The notes under the pieces are model-generated. The model worked only from the letters and a program-made list of their open reading frames with translations. It did no database searches and was not told the DNA's origin. Both the position numbers and the translations under genes were made by a program. From assembly GCF_016908315.1 (NCBI RefSeq), contig NZ_JAFBDQ010000008.1:1-64000 (forward strand): a stretch of 64,000 nucleotides of DNA, written 5' to 3'. Positions 1 to 9,404 of this stretch are shown here, piece by piece (position 1 is the stretch's first letter; the number at the start of each line of letters is the position of its first letter). The stretch comes from Halanaerobacter jeridensis (lineage in GTDB: Bacteria; Bacillota; Halanaerobiia; Halobacteroidales; Halobacteroidaceae).

Positions 1-434
1 TATTCTAAAATCATAGCAAACATATTCATAGATGAAATATAAAAAAATAACTTAAAATAAATAACTATCAAATGTTGAGAATTAAAAACTTTATAAATTA
101 AACTAATGAAAAATGGCCATATATTATCATATTTTGGTGTGAAAGCATAAGATAATTCTTGGAAGAAAAACTTAAATGAATGCTTATTTAAATAAACTGC
201 TCTATTATGATAATCTAAAGCATCAGTTAAAGTCCTTAATTGCCAAATTCCTTTCTCAATATTAAAACCTAATGAATGTAAATAATAATGTCTTATAAAT
301 ATTAATCCATAACTAATAACTAAAGCCAATAGTGCCAATAATCTATATTTTTTAATTCTTTTTTTTGAAAAACAAAATACTAAAAAAAATAATTGTAAAA
401 TAATGATTAATAAAACATATAATGTTTGAGTCAT
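1..434 (-). CDS. Membrane glycosyltransferase-like protein, 3' end outside window
   Basis: An open frame starts with ATG at 434, 4-5 bases after a GGTGAG ribosome-binding site, and runs off the left edge without a stop (144 codons visible). The visible part starts with a hydrophobic helix (about residues 4-22), a short basic stretch (SKKRIKKYR) and a second helix (about 32-50). A soluble stretch with DALDYHNRA follows, then more hydrophobic segments. An Asp close to a YHxxA motif after the first helices recalls the first periplasmic loop of GT-C fold glycosyltransferases (GT39 type). Family membership is inference. It could instead be a Wzy-type polymerase. Its place at the end of the polysaccharide cluster fits sugar transfer at the membrane. 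Confidence 0.6.
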   Translation of the reverse strand, partial: MTQTLYVLLIIILQLFFLVFCFSKKRIKKYRLLALLALVISYGLIFIRHYYLHSLGFNIEKGIWQLRTLTDALDYHNRAVYLNKHSFKFFFQELSYAFTPKYDNIWPFFISLIYKVFNSQHLIVIYFKLFFYISSMNMFAMILE

Positions 435-742
435 ATTCTCACCACTTAATAAATTTATTTAGAAATAACTTTATTAAAATTCCTTCTTTGAATTAAATTG
501 GTATAAAAATCAAAACGCATATAATAAATTGGTACAATCAGTACATTATTTCAAAAAATAATTTGGTTTACATCTATCAAAACACAATTACCAATCCCCT
601 TTGAACTTCCTCTACTTATTTTCTAATAGTAACCACCTGATTCATATTACAATTATCTCAAATTTAAAAATCAAGATTAATAAAAACTATACTGTGAAAT
701 ATACAATACAAATATTTTTTTAATAAGTAATATTTTAAGGTT
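435..742. other. AT-rich intergenic gap, no gene seen
   Basis: About 308 bases between the partial membrane protein and the next upstream glycosyltransferase. It is very AT-rich with stops in all frames. I found no convincing sigma-A promoter, terminator hairpin or decayed coding sequence. Confidence 0.5.
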
Positions 743-1846
743 TTAACTTATTAATTTTATAAAATGATTTGCATACCTATCTAAATTATGATTTGCAGCA
801 ATATCATGACTTTTTATTCTTAATTCTTTTAATTTACTTTCATCCTTTTCTACTATCTTAGTTAAATTTTCAGTTAATTCATCTAAACTATTAAATAAAA
901 ATCCATTTTTCTCAGTTACTAATAACTCAGTATCAGGAACATCTGTTGCTATTGGAATACAATAATTATCCATTGCTTCTAATAAAACTTGAGAAGGATA
1001 ATTCGTATACTTTTGGCTAGAAACAAAAATACTAGCCTCTTCAATTACCTTATGTGTATTCTTAGTAAAACTAATCGTCACAATCTCATCTAAATTATTT
1101 TTCTTAATAAAAGATCTCATTTTATTTTCTAAGGGTCCTTTACCATAAAATTTAACCTTATATTCTTTTTTAATAAGAAAATTTGATATCTCATTTACTG
1201 CTTTTAATAAAAGCATAGGTTGCTTTTGCTCTTCAAAACTTCCCATCCACATTATTCTATTCTTTTTATTCATATCTTCTAATTTTTTACGTGAATGATT
1301 AATAAAACTACATGGAGTAATAGAACAATATTCCTTAGTTAAAAAATTAAATTTTTCAAAAACTTTTTTATAAATATAAGGATTTAAAAAATCAATTTTA
1401 TTGGCATTTTTAAATAAATACCGATATATTAGTTTTTCAATTATATTAATACTACTTTCTTGACCTAAAAAATTAGGATGAACAATATTAATAATCGTTT
1501 TCTTAAATTTACTAATCCAAGGAGCATTTTTTAAATATTCAGCTCCAATCAATACATCAAAAGAGTTAAACTTTTTAAGTAATAAATAATTTAATTTTAT
1601 TGCATTGAAAATTTTTGATATACTATTATCAAAATTGGCAATACAATAGTTTACTTCTACTCTAGATTTTATCCTCTTAAGAAAAGAAAATCTATCTTTA
1701 TAATGGTCTAAAACAAGTTGATTTGTAAAAATTATAATTTTTATCTCAGTATTTTCTAATAACCATTTTATAAGATTAAACATTCTAGTTTCATATCCAC
1801 CAAATCCAGTACCATGTAGAAAAAAACCAATAGTCTTTTTATTCAT
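743..1846 (-). CDS. Glycosyltransferase family 4
   Basis: A 367-residue GT-B glycosyltransferase, probably cytoplasmic or peripheral at the membrane. The N-terminal domain has the acceptor-side loop HGTGFGGYETRM (11-22). The C-terminal domain starts at RIMWMGSFEEQKQP (197-210), has GKGPLE (235-240), and carries the GT4 nucleotide-sugar motif around SSQKYTNYPSQVLLEAMD (276-293), with Glu290 as the expected second Glu of the E-x7-E signature. The usual first Glu position is not obvious, so the motif is somewhat degenerate. It is the last complete gene of the surface polysaccharide operon, 27 bases after the aminotransferase gene. Donor and acceptor cannot be read from sequence. Confidence 0.85.
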   Translation of the reverse strand: MNKKTIGFFLHGTGFGGYETRMFNLIKWLLENTEIKIIIFTNQLVLDHYKDRFSFLKRIKSRVEVNYCIANFDNSISKIFNAIKLNYLLLKKFNSFDVLIGAEYLKNAPWISKFKKTIINIVHPNFLGQESSINIIEKLIYRYLFKNANKIDFLNPYIYKKVFEKFNFLTKEYCSITPCSFINHSRKKLEDMNKKNRIMWMGSFEEQKQPMLLLKAVNEISNFLIKKEYKVKFYGKGPLENKMRSFIKKNNLDEIVTISFTKNTHKVIEEASIFVSSQKYTNYPSQVLLEAMDNYCIPIATDVPDTELLVTEKNGFLFNSLDELTENLTKIVEKDESKLKELRIKSHDIAANHNLDRYANHFIKLIS

Positions 1847-1873
1847 TTTATATTCTCCTTATAAAAAATAGAA

Positions 1874-2980
1874 TTATAAATAACTACAAATTTCTTTTAT
1901 ATCACTATTAGATAATTCAGGCCACATTGGTAAACTTATTATTTCTTCACTTACATTTTCGCTAATAGGGAACTCTCCTTCTTTATATCCTAAATATTCA
2001 TAAGCAGGTTGTAAATGTAATGGAATAGGATAATGAATTCCTGTAGAAATATCTTCATTAGATAATTCATTTCTTAATTCATCTCTTTTATTAGCCCTTA
2101 CAACATACAAATGATAAACATGTCTAGCATTTTTTCGGACAACAGGAGTAACTACCTCTTTATCAGTTAAAAAATCATCATAATACTTGGCATTTTTTAT
2201 TCTTTCTTCTGTCCATTCTTCTAAATAATTCAATTTAACTCTTAGCACTGCTGCTTGAATAGAATCTAATCTACTATTATAACCTTCTACTCGATGTTTA
2301 TATTTTTCTTCTAGTCGACCATGGTTAGCAAGCATCTTAACTTTTTTATACAATCCTTCATTATTAGTCACTAATGCACCTGCATCACCAAAAGCACCTA
2401 AATTCTTTCCAGGATAAAAAGAGAAGGTAGCAATATCACCATATTCACCTGGCCGTTTACCATTTAGCTCAGCCCCGTGTGCTTGAGCAGAATCTTCAAT
2501 AACTTTTAAACCATATTCCCTAGCTATCTTCATGATTTCTTCCATATTAGCCATTTGACCGTACAAGTGTACTGGAATTATGGCTTTTATATTATCCGTT
2601 GAATCTTGATTTTTTAAATAGTTTTGTAATTTTTCTGGATCCATTGTATAGGTATCTTCTTCTACATCAACAAAATCCACTTTAGCACCTACATTAGTTA
2701 CTGCCTCTGCAGTAGCTATAAATGTATTAGGTACTGTAATAACCTTATCCCCTTGTCCAATCTCTAAAGCACGCAATGCTAAAACAAGAGCATCAGTGCC
2801 ATTACCACATCCTATACAGTATTCCGTATTACAATACTCAGCAAATTCTTCTTCAAATTTATTTACTTCTTCTCCTCCAATAAATCTAGTATTATCTATA
2901 AGATGACCTATCTTTTCCATTATTTCATCGTAAACTTGATTATAGCAATCAGATAAATCCATAAAAGGTATTTGACTCAT
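1874..2980 (-). CDS. wbpE: DegT/DnrJ/EryC1 sugar aminotransferase, WbpE/WlbC-like
   Basis: A PLP-dependent aminotransferase of 368 residues. It has GCGNGTDAL (57-65), EDSAQAHGA (162-170) with the PLP-contacting Asp163, and FYPGKNLGAFGDAG, where Lys192 should form the Schiff base. I prefer the ATG at 2980, which follows AAGGAAG by about 9 bases, over an upstream in-frame ATG at 3004 that would place this ribosome-binding site inside the gene. It lies directly after a WbpD-like acetyltransferase and a WbpB-like dehydrogenase. In Pseudomonas and Bordetella these three make UDP-GlcNAc(3NAc)A: C3 oxidation, C3 transamination from glutamate, N-acetylation. The preceding enzyme, WbpA (UDP-GlcNAc 6-dehydrogenase), is not in this window. 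The pathway is inferred from gene order and families. Confidence 0.85.
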   Translation of the reverse strand: MSQIPFMDLSDCYNQVYDEIMEKIGHLIDNTRFIGGEEVNKFEEEFAEYCNTEYCIGCGNGTDALVLALRALEIGQGDKVITVPNTFIATAEAVTNVGAKVDFVDVEEDTYTMDPEKLQNYLKNQDSTDNIKAIIPVHLYGQMANMEEIMKIAREYGLKVIEDSAQAHGAELNGKRPGEYGDIATFSFYPGKNLGAFGDAGALVTNNEGLYKKVKMLANHGRLEEKYKHRVEGYNSRLDSIQAAVLRVKLNYLEEWTEERIKNAKYYDDFLTDKEVVTPVVRKNARHVYHLYVVRANKRDELRNELSNEDISTGIHYPIPLHLQPAYEYLGYKEGEFPISENVSEEIISLPMWPELSNSDIKEICSYL

Positions 2981-3004
2981 AAAGATATCTTCCTTTCTAT
3001 ACAA

Positions 3005-3616
3005 TTATAATTTATATTCATCAATATCAGAAATATCTTTAACTACTTGCCCAGGGTTTCCAACAACTACTTTTCCTTCTGGAACATTATTAACTATAAC
3101 ACTTCCTGAACCAACTAAAGAGTTCTTACCTACAACTATCCCTGGTAATAAAGTAACATTAGCTCCAACTTTAGCATTGGTTTCTATAATTGCTCCTTTT
3201 AAATTTTCCTTAACGTTTTCTGATTGAGGATACTTAGCATTAGTTAGTACAGCATTAGGACCAATCCAACATCCTTCTTTTAATTTCGAGTGCTCTGGAA
3301 CAAATACTTGCGAGTGTAACCGTACTTCATCCTCTATAATTACATGGTGTTCTACACAAGAACTAGTTCCTACGCTAACATCATTACCTATCATATTATT
3401 TTCTCTAATCATAGCCTGATGTCCTGTTTGAAAATTATCACCAATTTTATTTCCAGCATATACTATAGTATTAGATCTAATAACTGCATTATCTCCAATA
3501 ATTGTCTTTAATTCCCCATCTTCTCTTCCCTTAGGCGGCTTACCAATCACACAATAATCTTCAATAGTTACATTAGAACCTAATTCTACGTTAGGATATA
3601 TTTTATAATTACTCAT
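3005..3616 (-). CDS. wbpD: Left-handed beta-helix N-acetyltransferase, WbpD/WlbB-like
   Basis: A 203-residue hexapeptide-repeat acyltransferase. Imperfect [LIV]GxxxxI units cover most of its length (for example LGSNVTIEDYCVIG near the start and VGANVTLLPGIVVGKNSLVG near the end). The closing VVGNPGQVV motif is typical of this family, which forms trimers and uses acetyl-CoA. A conserved central HH pair (SCVEHHVII) is a plausible catalytic site. The start overlaps the upstream dehydrogenase gene by 8 bases, and the aminotransferase start follows only 25 bases downstream, so the three are translationally coupled. The expected role is acetylation of the C3 amino group of a UDP-GlcNAc3N-uronic acid. 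The length matches WbpD, about 190-200 residues. Confidence 0.85.
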   Translation of the reverse strand: MSNYKIYPNVELGSNVTIEDYCVIGKPPKGREDGELKTIIGDNAVIRSNTIVYAGNKIGDNFQTGHQAMIRENNMIGNDVSVGTSSCVEHHVIIEDEVRLHSQVFVPEHSKLKEGCWIGPNAVLTNAKYPQSENVKENLKGAIIETNAKVGANVTLLPGIVVGKNSLVGSGSVIVNNVPEGKVVVGNPGQVVKDISDIDEYKL

Positions 3617-4676
3617 CTCCTACACCTAATTTACACTTCTCAGGTTCAAATCTTAATTTAACTGTTTTACCTGTTTCAGAAGCTTCATAAATAGCATTAA
3701 TTAACTCTAATGATTTTCTTCCTTCTAAACCATCTACTAAGGCTTCTTTATCATTTTTAATACAGTCTATTACATGTTCTAAATATCTTTTATGACCAAA
3801 CCCATAAACATTCGGAGGATTTTCTTTAAATTGATCCATTACTTGCTTATCCTCTTCTCGCTCATTTTCAAATTTCCAAGTCTTCATTTCATTAACTGCA
3901 AACCCACCAATCTCAACTGATCCTTTTTCTCCTAAAACTGATAATGAGCCCTCTAAATCTTCTGGTCTAGTAGCAGTAGTAGCCTCAATAATCCCTAATG
4001 AACCATTCGCAAATTTAATTACTACTGCTCCAGTATCTTCTGGTTCAATATCTACCAATCGTGTAGTAGTCTGAGCTGAAACTTCTACAGGTTGGCCCAT
4101 CATCCATTCTAATAAATCTATATGATGAGAAGCTTGATTAGTTAAAACACCTCCATCCATAGCCCAAGTCCCACGCCAATCATCCATATCATAATAATGT
4201 TGATGTCTTGTCCAACGAACTCTTACTGTTCCCATAACTAATTTACCAAATCTATCTTCTTCTACAGCTTCTCTTAATTTTTGAACAGGTAAATTATATC
4301 TATTTTGCTTCACAACAAATAATCTAACTCCATTTTCATCACAAGTTCTAATCATCTCATCAGCATCTTCTAATTTAAGCGCCATTGGCTTCTCACATAT
4401 AATATGTTTTTGATATTTTTTTACAATATCAATTGTATGCTTAGCATGTAATCCACTTGGAGTTAAGATATTAACTACATCTACCTCTTCATTCTGTAAC
4501 ATTTCATCATAATTTGTATAATGAGGTATATCAAATTTTTCTCCATATTCTTTAGCCTTATCACTTTTAAGGTCACAAACTGAGACAAGTTCTGCACCTT
4601 GTAATTCAGTTAATGCTTCTGTATGTTTATTAGCTATTCGGCCACAACCCACTAAAGCAAATTTTAATCTAGACAT
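3609..4676 (-). CDS. wbpB: Gfo/Idh/MocA oxidoreductase, WbpB/WlbA-like
   Basis: A 355-residue NAD(P)-dependent dehydrogenase. The Rossmann motif GCGRIANKH (10-18) and the family signature ICEKPMAL (93-100), with Lys96 expected to be catalytic, are intact, and NQASHHIDLLEWM carries the conserved His. It heads the trio with WbpD- and WbpE-type genes, so the likely substrate is UDP-GlcNAc-uronic acid, oxidised at C3. Gfo/Idh/MocA proteins are a broad family and the substrate rests mainly on gene order. It starts with ATG at 4676 after GGAGGGG, 21 bases after the sulfotransferase stop. Confidence 0.85.
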   Translation of the reverse strand: MSRLKFALVGCGRIANKHTEALTELQGAELVSVCDLKSDKAKEYGEKFDIPHYTNYDEMLQNEEVDVVNILTPSGLHAKHTIDIVKKYQKHIICEKPMALKLEDADEMIRTCDENGVRLFVVKQNRYNLPVQKLREAVEEDRFGKLVMGTVRVRWTRHQHYYDMDDWRGTWAMDGGVLTNQASHHIDLLEWMMGQPVEVSAQTTTRLVDIEPEDTGAVVIKFANGSLGIIEATTATRPEDLEGSLSVLGEKGSVEIGGFAVNEMKTWKFENEREEDKQVMDQFKENPPNVYGFGHKRYLEHVIDCIKNDKEALVDGLEGRKSLELINAIYEASETGKTVKLRFEPEKCKLGVGDE

Positions 4677-4697
4677 AATTTTACCCCTCCAATTATT

Positions 4698-5693
4698 TTA
4701 TATTTCCCAAAAATCACTTCTTTTATAATAACATTTACTTATTTCTCCTGTGATCTTTTCTATATGATTTAATTCACGTTTTGAAGTTTTTTCTTTCCAT
4801 TTGAAAATTAGTTCTTTAGCATTTCTTTTTTCTAATTTGGCTAAATCCTTTGAATTCTGCTCAGTTTTATCACCAGAAGTTACTTCTTTGATTTCTGATG
4901 AAATTTTATTATTATACTCTAAATTAACATGATTATAAATTGATTCAAATTCCTTTATTGGATCTAAACATAGGTCTTCGTGCTTAACTAAAAGAAGATT
5001 ATCAGGGTGTTTATTTTTTAATTGAACAATATAATTATAACAGGTTAACCAATGAAAAGCAGAATCTATTACTATATTTTTATTTTCAGTTAATGAGGAA
5101 TCAACTTGTACATTATTATTTCGCCCATATTTTTTCATTTTGGTTTCAATTTCTCTAAATTGTTCATCGTACAGATCATTTTGCTGTCTCCAAAAATCAA
5201 AACTAAAATGAAAATCTAATTTTTTCCTTGAATTAATAACTGCAGCAGGATGTCGTATAGCTACTATAACTTTAAAATCAAATTCTTTCATTAAAAACTC
5301 AGATAAAAATATCCCAAACGGATCTTTAAATAATGTAACCTCTTTATTCAAAAATATATTTTTAACTTTAGCCCAATTGTATCTAAAAAAAGTTCTATTT
5401 ACCCCTAATTTTTTCAAGAAAACTTCTATAATATTATTATCAGGAAGAAATCTGATATTAGGTTTTAATTTTTTGAATTCTAATGTTTCACTAACTATTT
5501 GTCTATACTTTTCTTTTTTTTCTTTAGAACTTTTATTTCCTATATAAGGATATACATCTGGAATTCTTCTTCTATAATTTTTATTAAATGGCTCCCAAAG
5601 ATAATTAACTTCAGAAGACAATGCAATAGATCTACCTAAAAAAGTAGTACCACTTCTTGGGACACCTGTTACTAAAATATTCAACTTATTCAC
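4698..5693 (-). CDS. Sulfotransferase family protein
   Basis: A 331-residue PAPS-dependent sulfotransferase. The 5'-phosphosulfate loop is ILVTGVPRSGTTFLGRS (6-22). The 3'-phosphate site is VIVAIRHPAAVINSRK, with the conserved Arg and Ser. VKHEDLCLDP further on is the usual Glu/Asp-containing element of the fold. It lies between the wbp-like trio and a GT4 gene, within short gaps, so the acceptor is most likely a sugar of the surface polysaccharide. No gene for PAPS synthesis (CysC/CysN type) is in the window. Confidence 0.85.
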   Translation of the reverse strand: MNKLNILVTGVPRSGTTFLGRSIALSSEVNYLWEPFNKNYRRRIPDVYPYIGNKSSKEKKEKYRQIVSETLEFKKLKPNIRFLPDNNIIEVFLKKLGVNRTFFRYNWAKVKNIFLNKEVTLFKDPFGIFLSEFLMKEFDFKVIVAIRHPAAVINSRKKLDFHFSFDFWRQQNDLYDEQFREIETKMKKYGRNNNVQVDSSLTENKNIVIDSAFHWLTCYNYIVQLKNKHPDNLLLVKHEDLCLDPIKEFESIYNHVNLEYNNKISSEIKEVTSGDKTEQNSKDLAKLEKRNAKELIFKWKEKTSKRELNHIEKITGEISKCYYKRSDFWEI

Positions 5694-5716
5694 CTCTCTT
5701 TACATAAATGAAAAAA

Positions 5717-6892
5717 TCAATTAATTAAATCCATATATAATCTTATCAAATCTTTACTTACACTTTCTTTGCCATAATTATCATTTGTATATTTTTTTAT
5801 TTCTACTGAATTAAATTTAGAATAACTATTTATTAAATTTTTTATGCCTTCTACTAAACTACTCACACTTTCTTTTTCAACTAATAATCCATTAATCTCT
5901 TCCACATAATCTTCTGGCCCTCCACATTTAGTTGCTAAAATGGGCAGTCCGGCTGCCATAGCTTCTATTCCGACTACTCCAAAAGTTTCTATTTTACTTG
6001 ATATAACTAAAGCATCAGATAAAGTCATATACTCTGCAACTTTTTCATTACTAATTTGTCCATAAAAAGTACAATAAGAATTAATATCTAATTTTTTAGT
6101 CATTTTTTTATATTTATCTATTTTTTCTCCATCACCTACTAAATGTAAATGAATATTCTTGAAATTATAATCAAACACTAATTTATTAAGTGCTGATATT
6201 AAATAATCTATCCCCTTTATATCTCTCATTTGTGAAACATTTAGTAAATTAAATTTATCAGTATTTTCAAAATCAGAATTCTCTTTATCAACTTCACTAT
6301 TAAATTTACTGCAATCAATAAAATTAGGAATTACTTTACATTGTTTTCTTCCATATTTTAAAATTTTTTTCTGCAAAAAAGTACTTACAGCAGTATATAA
6401 ATCAGCTTTTTCTAATATTTTATCAATATTTTTTTTATAGTTTTTTATCAATTTACTTTCAAAAAAAGAAGCATGCTCTGAAACTAAAAAAGGTATATCA
6501 TACTTTTGACTCAAAAACATTGCTCCATATCCAGCAGGATAACTAACATGAGCATGAATTAAATCAGGTTTTCCAAATTGGTCCACTATCTTTTCAAAAC
6601 CATTATCAAAGTGTTTTTGATATAACTTAGTATTAAAACTGTTTATTAACCGACCAAAATTAAATCGATTATTTTTTAAAGTTAACACATTATTTTCTTT
6701 ATAAAAATTGTTCCTATTTAAGAAATAATTATTTTTTAAGTACTTCTTCACACTCATATCAATATTCAAAACAGCAATATTTAGAAATTCATTCAAGGCT
6801 TCTGCTTGTTTTTTAAAAAAAATACCTTGAATAGGATTTTGATTATCTGGATACCAAGAAGGAATAATTAAAACCTTAGGCTTATAATTCAT
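5717..6892 (-). CDS. Glycosyltransferase family 4
   Basis: A 391-residue GT-B enzyme. The N-terminal part begins with VLIIPSWYPDNQNPIQGIFF, common in GT4 enzymes of polysaccharide clusters, and has DLIHAHVSYPAGYGA. The C-terminal part has LLNVSQMRDIKGIDYLI, HLHLVGDGE, and the donor-site motif SSKIETFGVVGIEAMAAGLP, whose Glu residues form the E-x7-E signature. A CGGPEDYV stretch follows. It sits between two sulfotransferase genes with gaps of about 25 bases. Specificity cannot be read from sequence. Confidence 0.9.
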   Translation of the reverse strand: MNYKPKVLIIPSWYPDNQNPIQGIFFKKQAEALNEFLNIAVLNIDMSVKKYLKNNYFLNRNNFYKENNVLTLKNNRFNFGRLINSFNTKLYQKHFDNGFEKIVDQFGKPDLIHAHVSYPAGYGAMFLSQKYDIPFLVSEHASFFESKLIKNYKKNIDKILEKADLYTAVSTFLQKKILKYGRKQCKVIPNFIDCSKFNSEVDKENSDFENTDKFNLLNVSQMRDIKGIDYLISALNKLVFDYNFKNIHLHLVGDGEKIDKYKKMTKKLDINSYCTFYGQISNEKVAEYMTLSDALVISSKIETFGVVGIEAMAAGLPILATKCGGPEDYVEEINGLLVEKESVSSLVEGIKNLINSYSKFNSVEIKKYTNDNYGKESVSKDLIRLYMDLIN

Positions 6893-6918
6893 AAAATCAA
6901 AATTCCTTTCTTAATTTA

Positions 6919-7872
6919 TTATTTATATCCTAAAATTTTTAGATTCTTTTTTAATAATTCATTTACTTTTTTCCTTTGCTTCTCAGATAAATTTTTTTCC
7001 CATTTTCCAATTGAATCAGTATTTATTGGTCTTTCTAAATTACTATGATGTTCTAACTTAGTTACATCCCCCAACTCATCAAATTTTTCATGATGCTTAG
7101 TCATACCTTCTTCGAAATTTAAATTCAGAAAATTACAAACTTTTTCAATTTCATTTTCAGGGGAAGAAACAAATTCTTCATATTTAATCTCAAGATATTC
7201 ATTACTTGACTTAGTTCTACCAAAATTTCTAGCAAGTTGTATACTCTTATTCCAACGCCAACTTGCTTCTTCTACATTTTCATACCTTCCCATTTTAAGA
7301 TAAGAATTAACAGCATCTCGTCCATCTCTAATTATATGAATGTATTTAACATCATCAAATATACGATCAATCCAGCCTAAATTCAATGTATTTATTGGAG
7401 TTTTATCTCCCCACAATTCTGCTTCAGGAAATTTTTGGTCACAATAATAACAATAAATTTCATCAATTATTTTAGCTAAACTTCTATTATCTTTATCTAA
7501 TTTTAATAATCTTTGATACACGGGAAATAAATTAGTTTCCCATGTGAAAAATTGGGGATGAGATTCTAGCGTACCTACAATAACTTTAACTAAATCTTCC
7601 CATTCTAAAAAATTTAATGTCTGCCATTTTCTTGACATTAACCCTAAAATATATGATTCAGGCGGAATACCAACTTTAGAATGGTTACATAAAACTGACC
7701 TTAACAAAGTATTTCCTGATCTCCCTGAACCAATAACAAAAAAAGGATTACAACTCAATTCGTTTTTTGAATCATTAATTGGATATCTATCAAATATAAA
7801 ATTTTTAATTAATTTCAATGAATCATATATTTTATATAATATCTTTGGATAACAATTCGAATTATGTTCCAT
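6919..7872 (-). CDS. Sulfotransferase family protein
   Basis: A 317-residue sulfotransferase of the Sulfotransfer_3 type. The PAPS loop is FFVIGSGRSGNTLLRSVL (about 44-61). A conserved WGDKTPINTL element follows, then the 3'-phosphate site YIHIIRDGRDAVNSYL, and LEIKYEEFVSSPE near the C-terminus. The intact order of these motifs makes this the best local reference for the decayed copy at 28669-28986. It sits directly after the Wzx flippase gene, so sulfation of the repeat unit in the cytoplasm before flipping is the simplest reading, by inference. Confidence 0.87.
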   Translation of the reverse strand: MEHNSNCYPKILYKIYDSLKLIKNFIFDRYPINDSKNELSCNPFFVIGSGRSGNTLLRSVLCNHSKVGIPPESYILGLMSRKWQTLNFLEWEDLVKVIVGTLESHPQFFTWETNLFPVYQRLLKLDKDNRSLAKIIDEIYCYYCDQKFPEAELWGDKTPINTLNLGWIDRIFDDVKYIHIIRDGRDAVNSYLKMGRYENVEEASWRWNKSIQLARNFGRTKSSNEYLEIKYEEFVSSPENEIEKVCNFLNLNFEEGMTKHHEKFDELGDVTKLEHHSNLERPINTDSIGKWEKNLSEKQRKKVNELLKKNLKILGYK

Positions 7873-7905
7873 TTTATCTCCTCCGTGATTTCAATCTATA
7901 ATAAA

Positions 7906-9384
7906 TTATGTTTCTCTTACTTTTTTTAAAATAGAATCTATAATGATTTGGTCTTCTGTAGATAAACCTAAGTAATAATATAAAATACTAACTAATCCTA
8001 TAAATACAGTAGATAAAACAATTAATTCTAAAAACCAATGTAAGTTAATAACTACATCTAATCCATTTACAAAAAAACAAGAACTAAATATAATAAAAAC
8101 TAACCTCAAATAACTAATATTATAAGGATGAATATTATAATTTTTATAAACTAAGGCAAGCCTCAATATATTAGCAAGTGCAATAGAAACTAAAGAAGCT
8201 AATGCAGCTCCTTCAATCCCAAAACGTGGAATCAAAAAATAATTCATTACTATATTTACTGATGCAGTCAAACTATTAAGATAAAATTCATATTCAGGAT
8301 ATCCAGTCATTATATTTATATAACCAGCTGAACCTACTCCAGCATTCACTAGCTGACCAATTGATATTAAAATTAAAGCAAATCCACCCATCATAAATTC
8401 AGTACCAAAAAGACGCATAATTTGTTCATTAAAAAGTAAAATTATTGAAAAAAACACTAAATTAGCTCCTACCACCCATTTAGTTATCACTTTATACATT
8501 TTGGTTAATCTCTTCATATTTCCTTTATGATATAAAGTGGATATCGTAGAAGCAAATATAGTATTAAAAGATGTCAGAATAAAACTACTCATCCTACCAA
8601 CCTTTAGTGCAATATTATAAATTCCTACTTTATCTTCAGACAGAAAATATCCTATCATAAAAGTATCTGTTCTATTAATTAAATATCCTAATATTCCAGT
8701 AAGTAACAATGGAAAAGAAAATAATATTAATTGTTTATAATCACTACTATATTTTAAATTTAACAATGTTATAAGATTCAATTTGCGAATTACATTTAAC
8801 AAATATATTGAACTCACTAATAAACTAATATAAAAAGCTCCAACTAATCCAAATAATTTATATCCAAAAACATAAGCAACACTAACTGACAATAACTTAA
8901 AAAAAGGTATCATTATACTTTTAGCTATAACAAAATGATTAACTTTACTTATTGACCGAAATACCCCTTTAGCTAATTCAATAAAAGTCAAAAATATTAT
9001 TAATGGAGCTACTAATCTAATTAAACTAGATAGCTGGACATTACTCAAAATATTATCAGCAATGAAATCACTACTAAACACAATAATAACTGAACATATT
9101 ATCGCTAAGAAAAAGGTTAAAAACAAACTAAAGGTTATTAAATTCTTTTTTTTATTTTGATTCACCTTAGGAATAAAAGAAATTAATCCTTGATCTAATC
9201 CCATTTTTACTATTAATGGAAAAAAACTAATCACAGTATAAACATACATAAAACTACCATATATATTAGCTCCCATAAAACGTGCAGCTAATATATTAAA
9301 AATTAATCCAAATACAACTCCTATTATCTTCCCTATAAATACTATTCCAGATTTTTTAGTAACATCCAATAACTCTTCTTTCAT
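7906..9384 (-). CDS. wzx: Wzx-type polysaccharide flippase
   Basis: A 492-residue inner-membrane protein of the MATE/MOP flippase superfamily. The N-terminus, KSGIVFIGKIIGVVFGLIFN with ARFMGANIYGSFMYVYT after it, is the classic start of this family. It has roughly 12-14 hydrophobic segments separated by short basic loops. It should move undecaprenyl-diphosphate-linked repeat units to the outer face. Neighbours are manC and a sulfotransferase, inside the polysaccharide operon. No Wzy-type polymerase is next to it; the candidate is the O-antigen ligase/polymerase at 22211. Confidence 0.9.
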   Translation of the reverse strand: MKEELLDVTKKSGIVFIGKIIGVVFGLIFNILAARFMGANIYGSFMYVYTVISFFPLIVKMGLDQGLISFIPKVNQNKKKNLITFSLFLTFFLAIICSVIIVFSSDFIADNILSNVQLSSLIRLVAPLIIFLTFIELAKGVFRSISKVNHFVIAKSIMIPFFKLLSVSVAYVFGYKLFGLVGAFYISLLVSSIYLLNVIRKLNLITLLNLKYSSDYKQLILFSFPLLLTGILGYLINRTDTFMIGYFLSEDKVGIYNIALKVGRMSSFILTSFNTIFASTISTLYHKGNMKRLTKMYKVITKWVVGANLVFFSIILLFNEQIMRLFGTEFMMGGFALILISIGQLVNAGVGSAGYINIMTGYPEYEFYLNSLTASVNIVMNYFLIPRFGIEGAALASLVSIALANILRLALVYKNYNIHPYNISYLRLVFIIFSSCFFVNGLDVVINLHWFLELIVLSTVFIGLVSILYYYLGLSTEDQIIIDSILKKVRET

Positions 9385-9404
9385 ATTAATCCTTCCTTCT
9401 CAAC

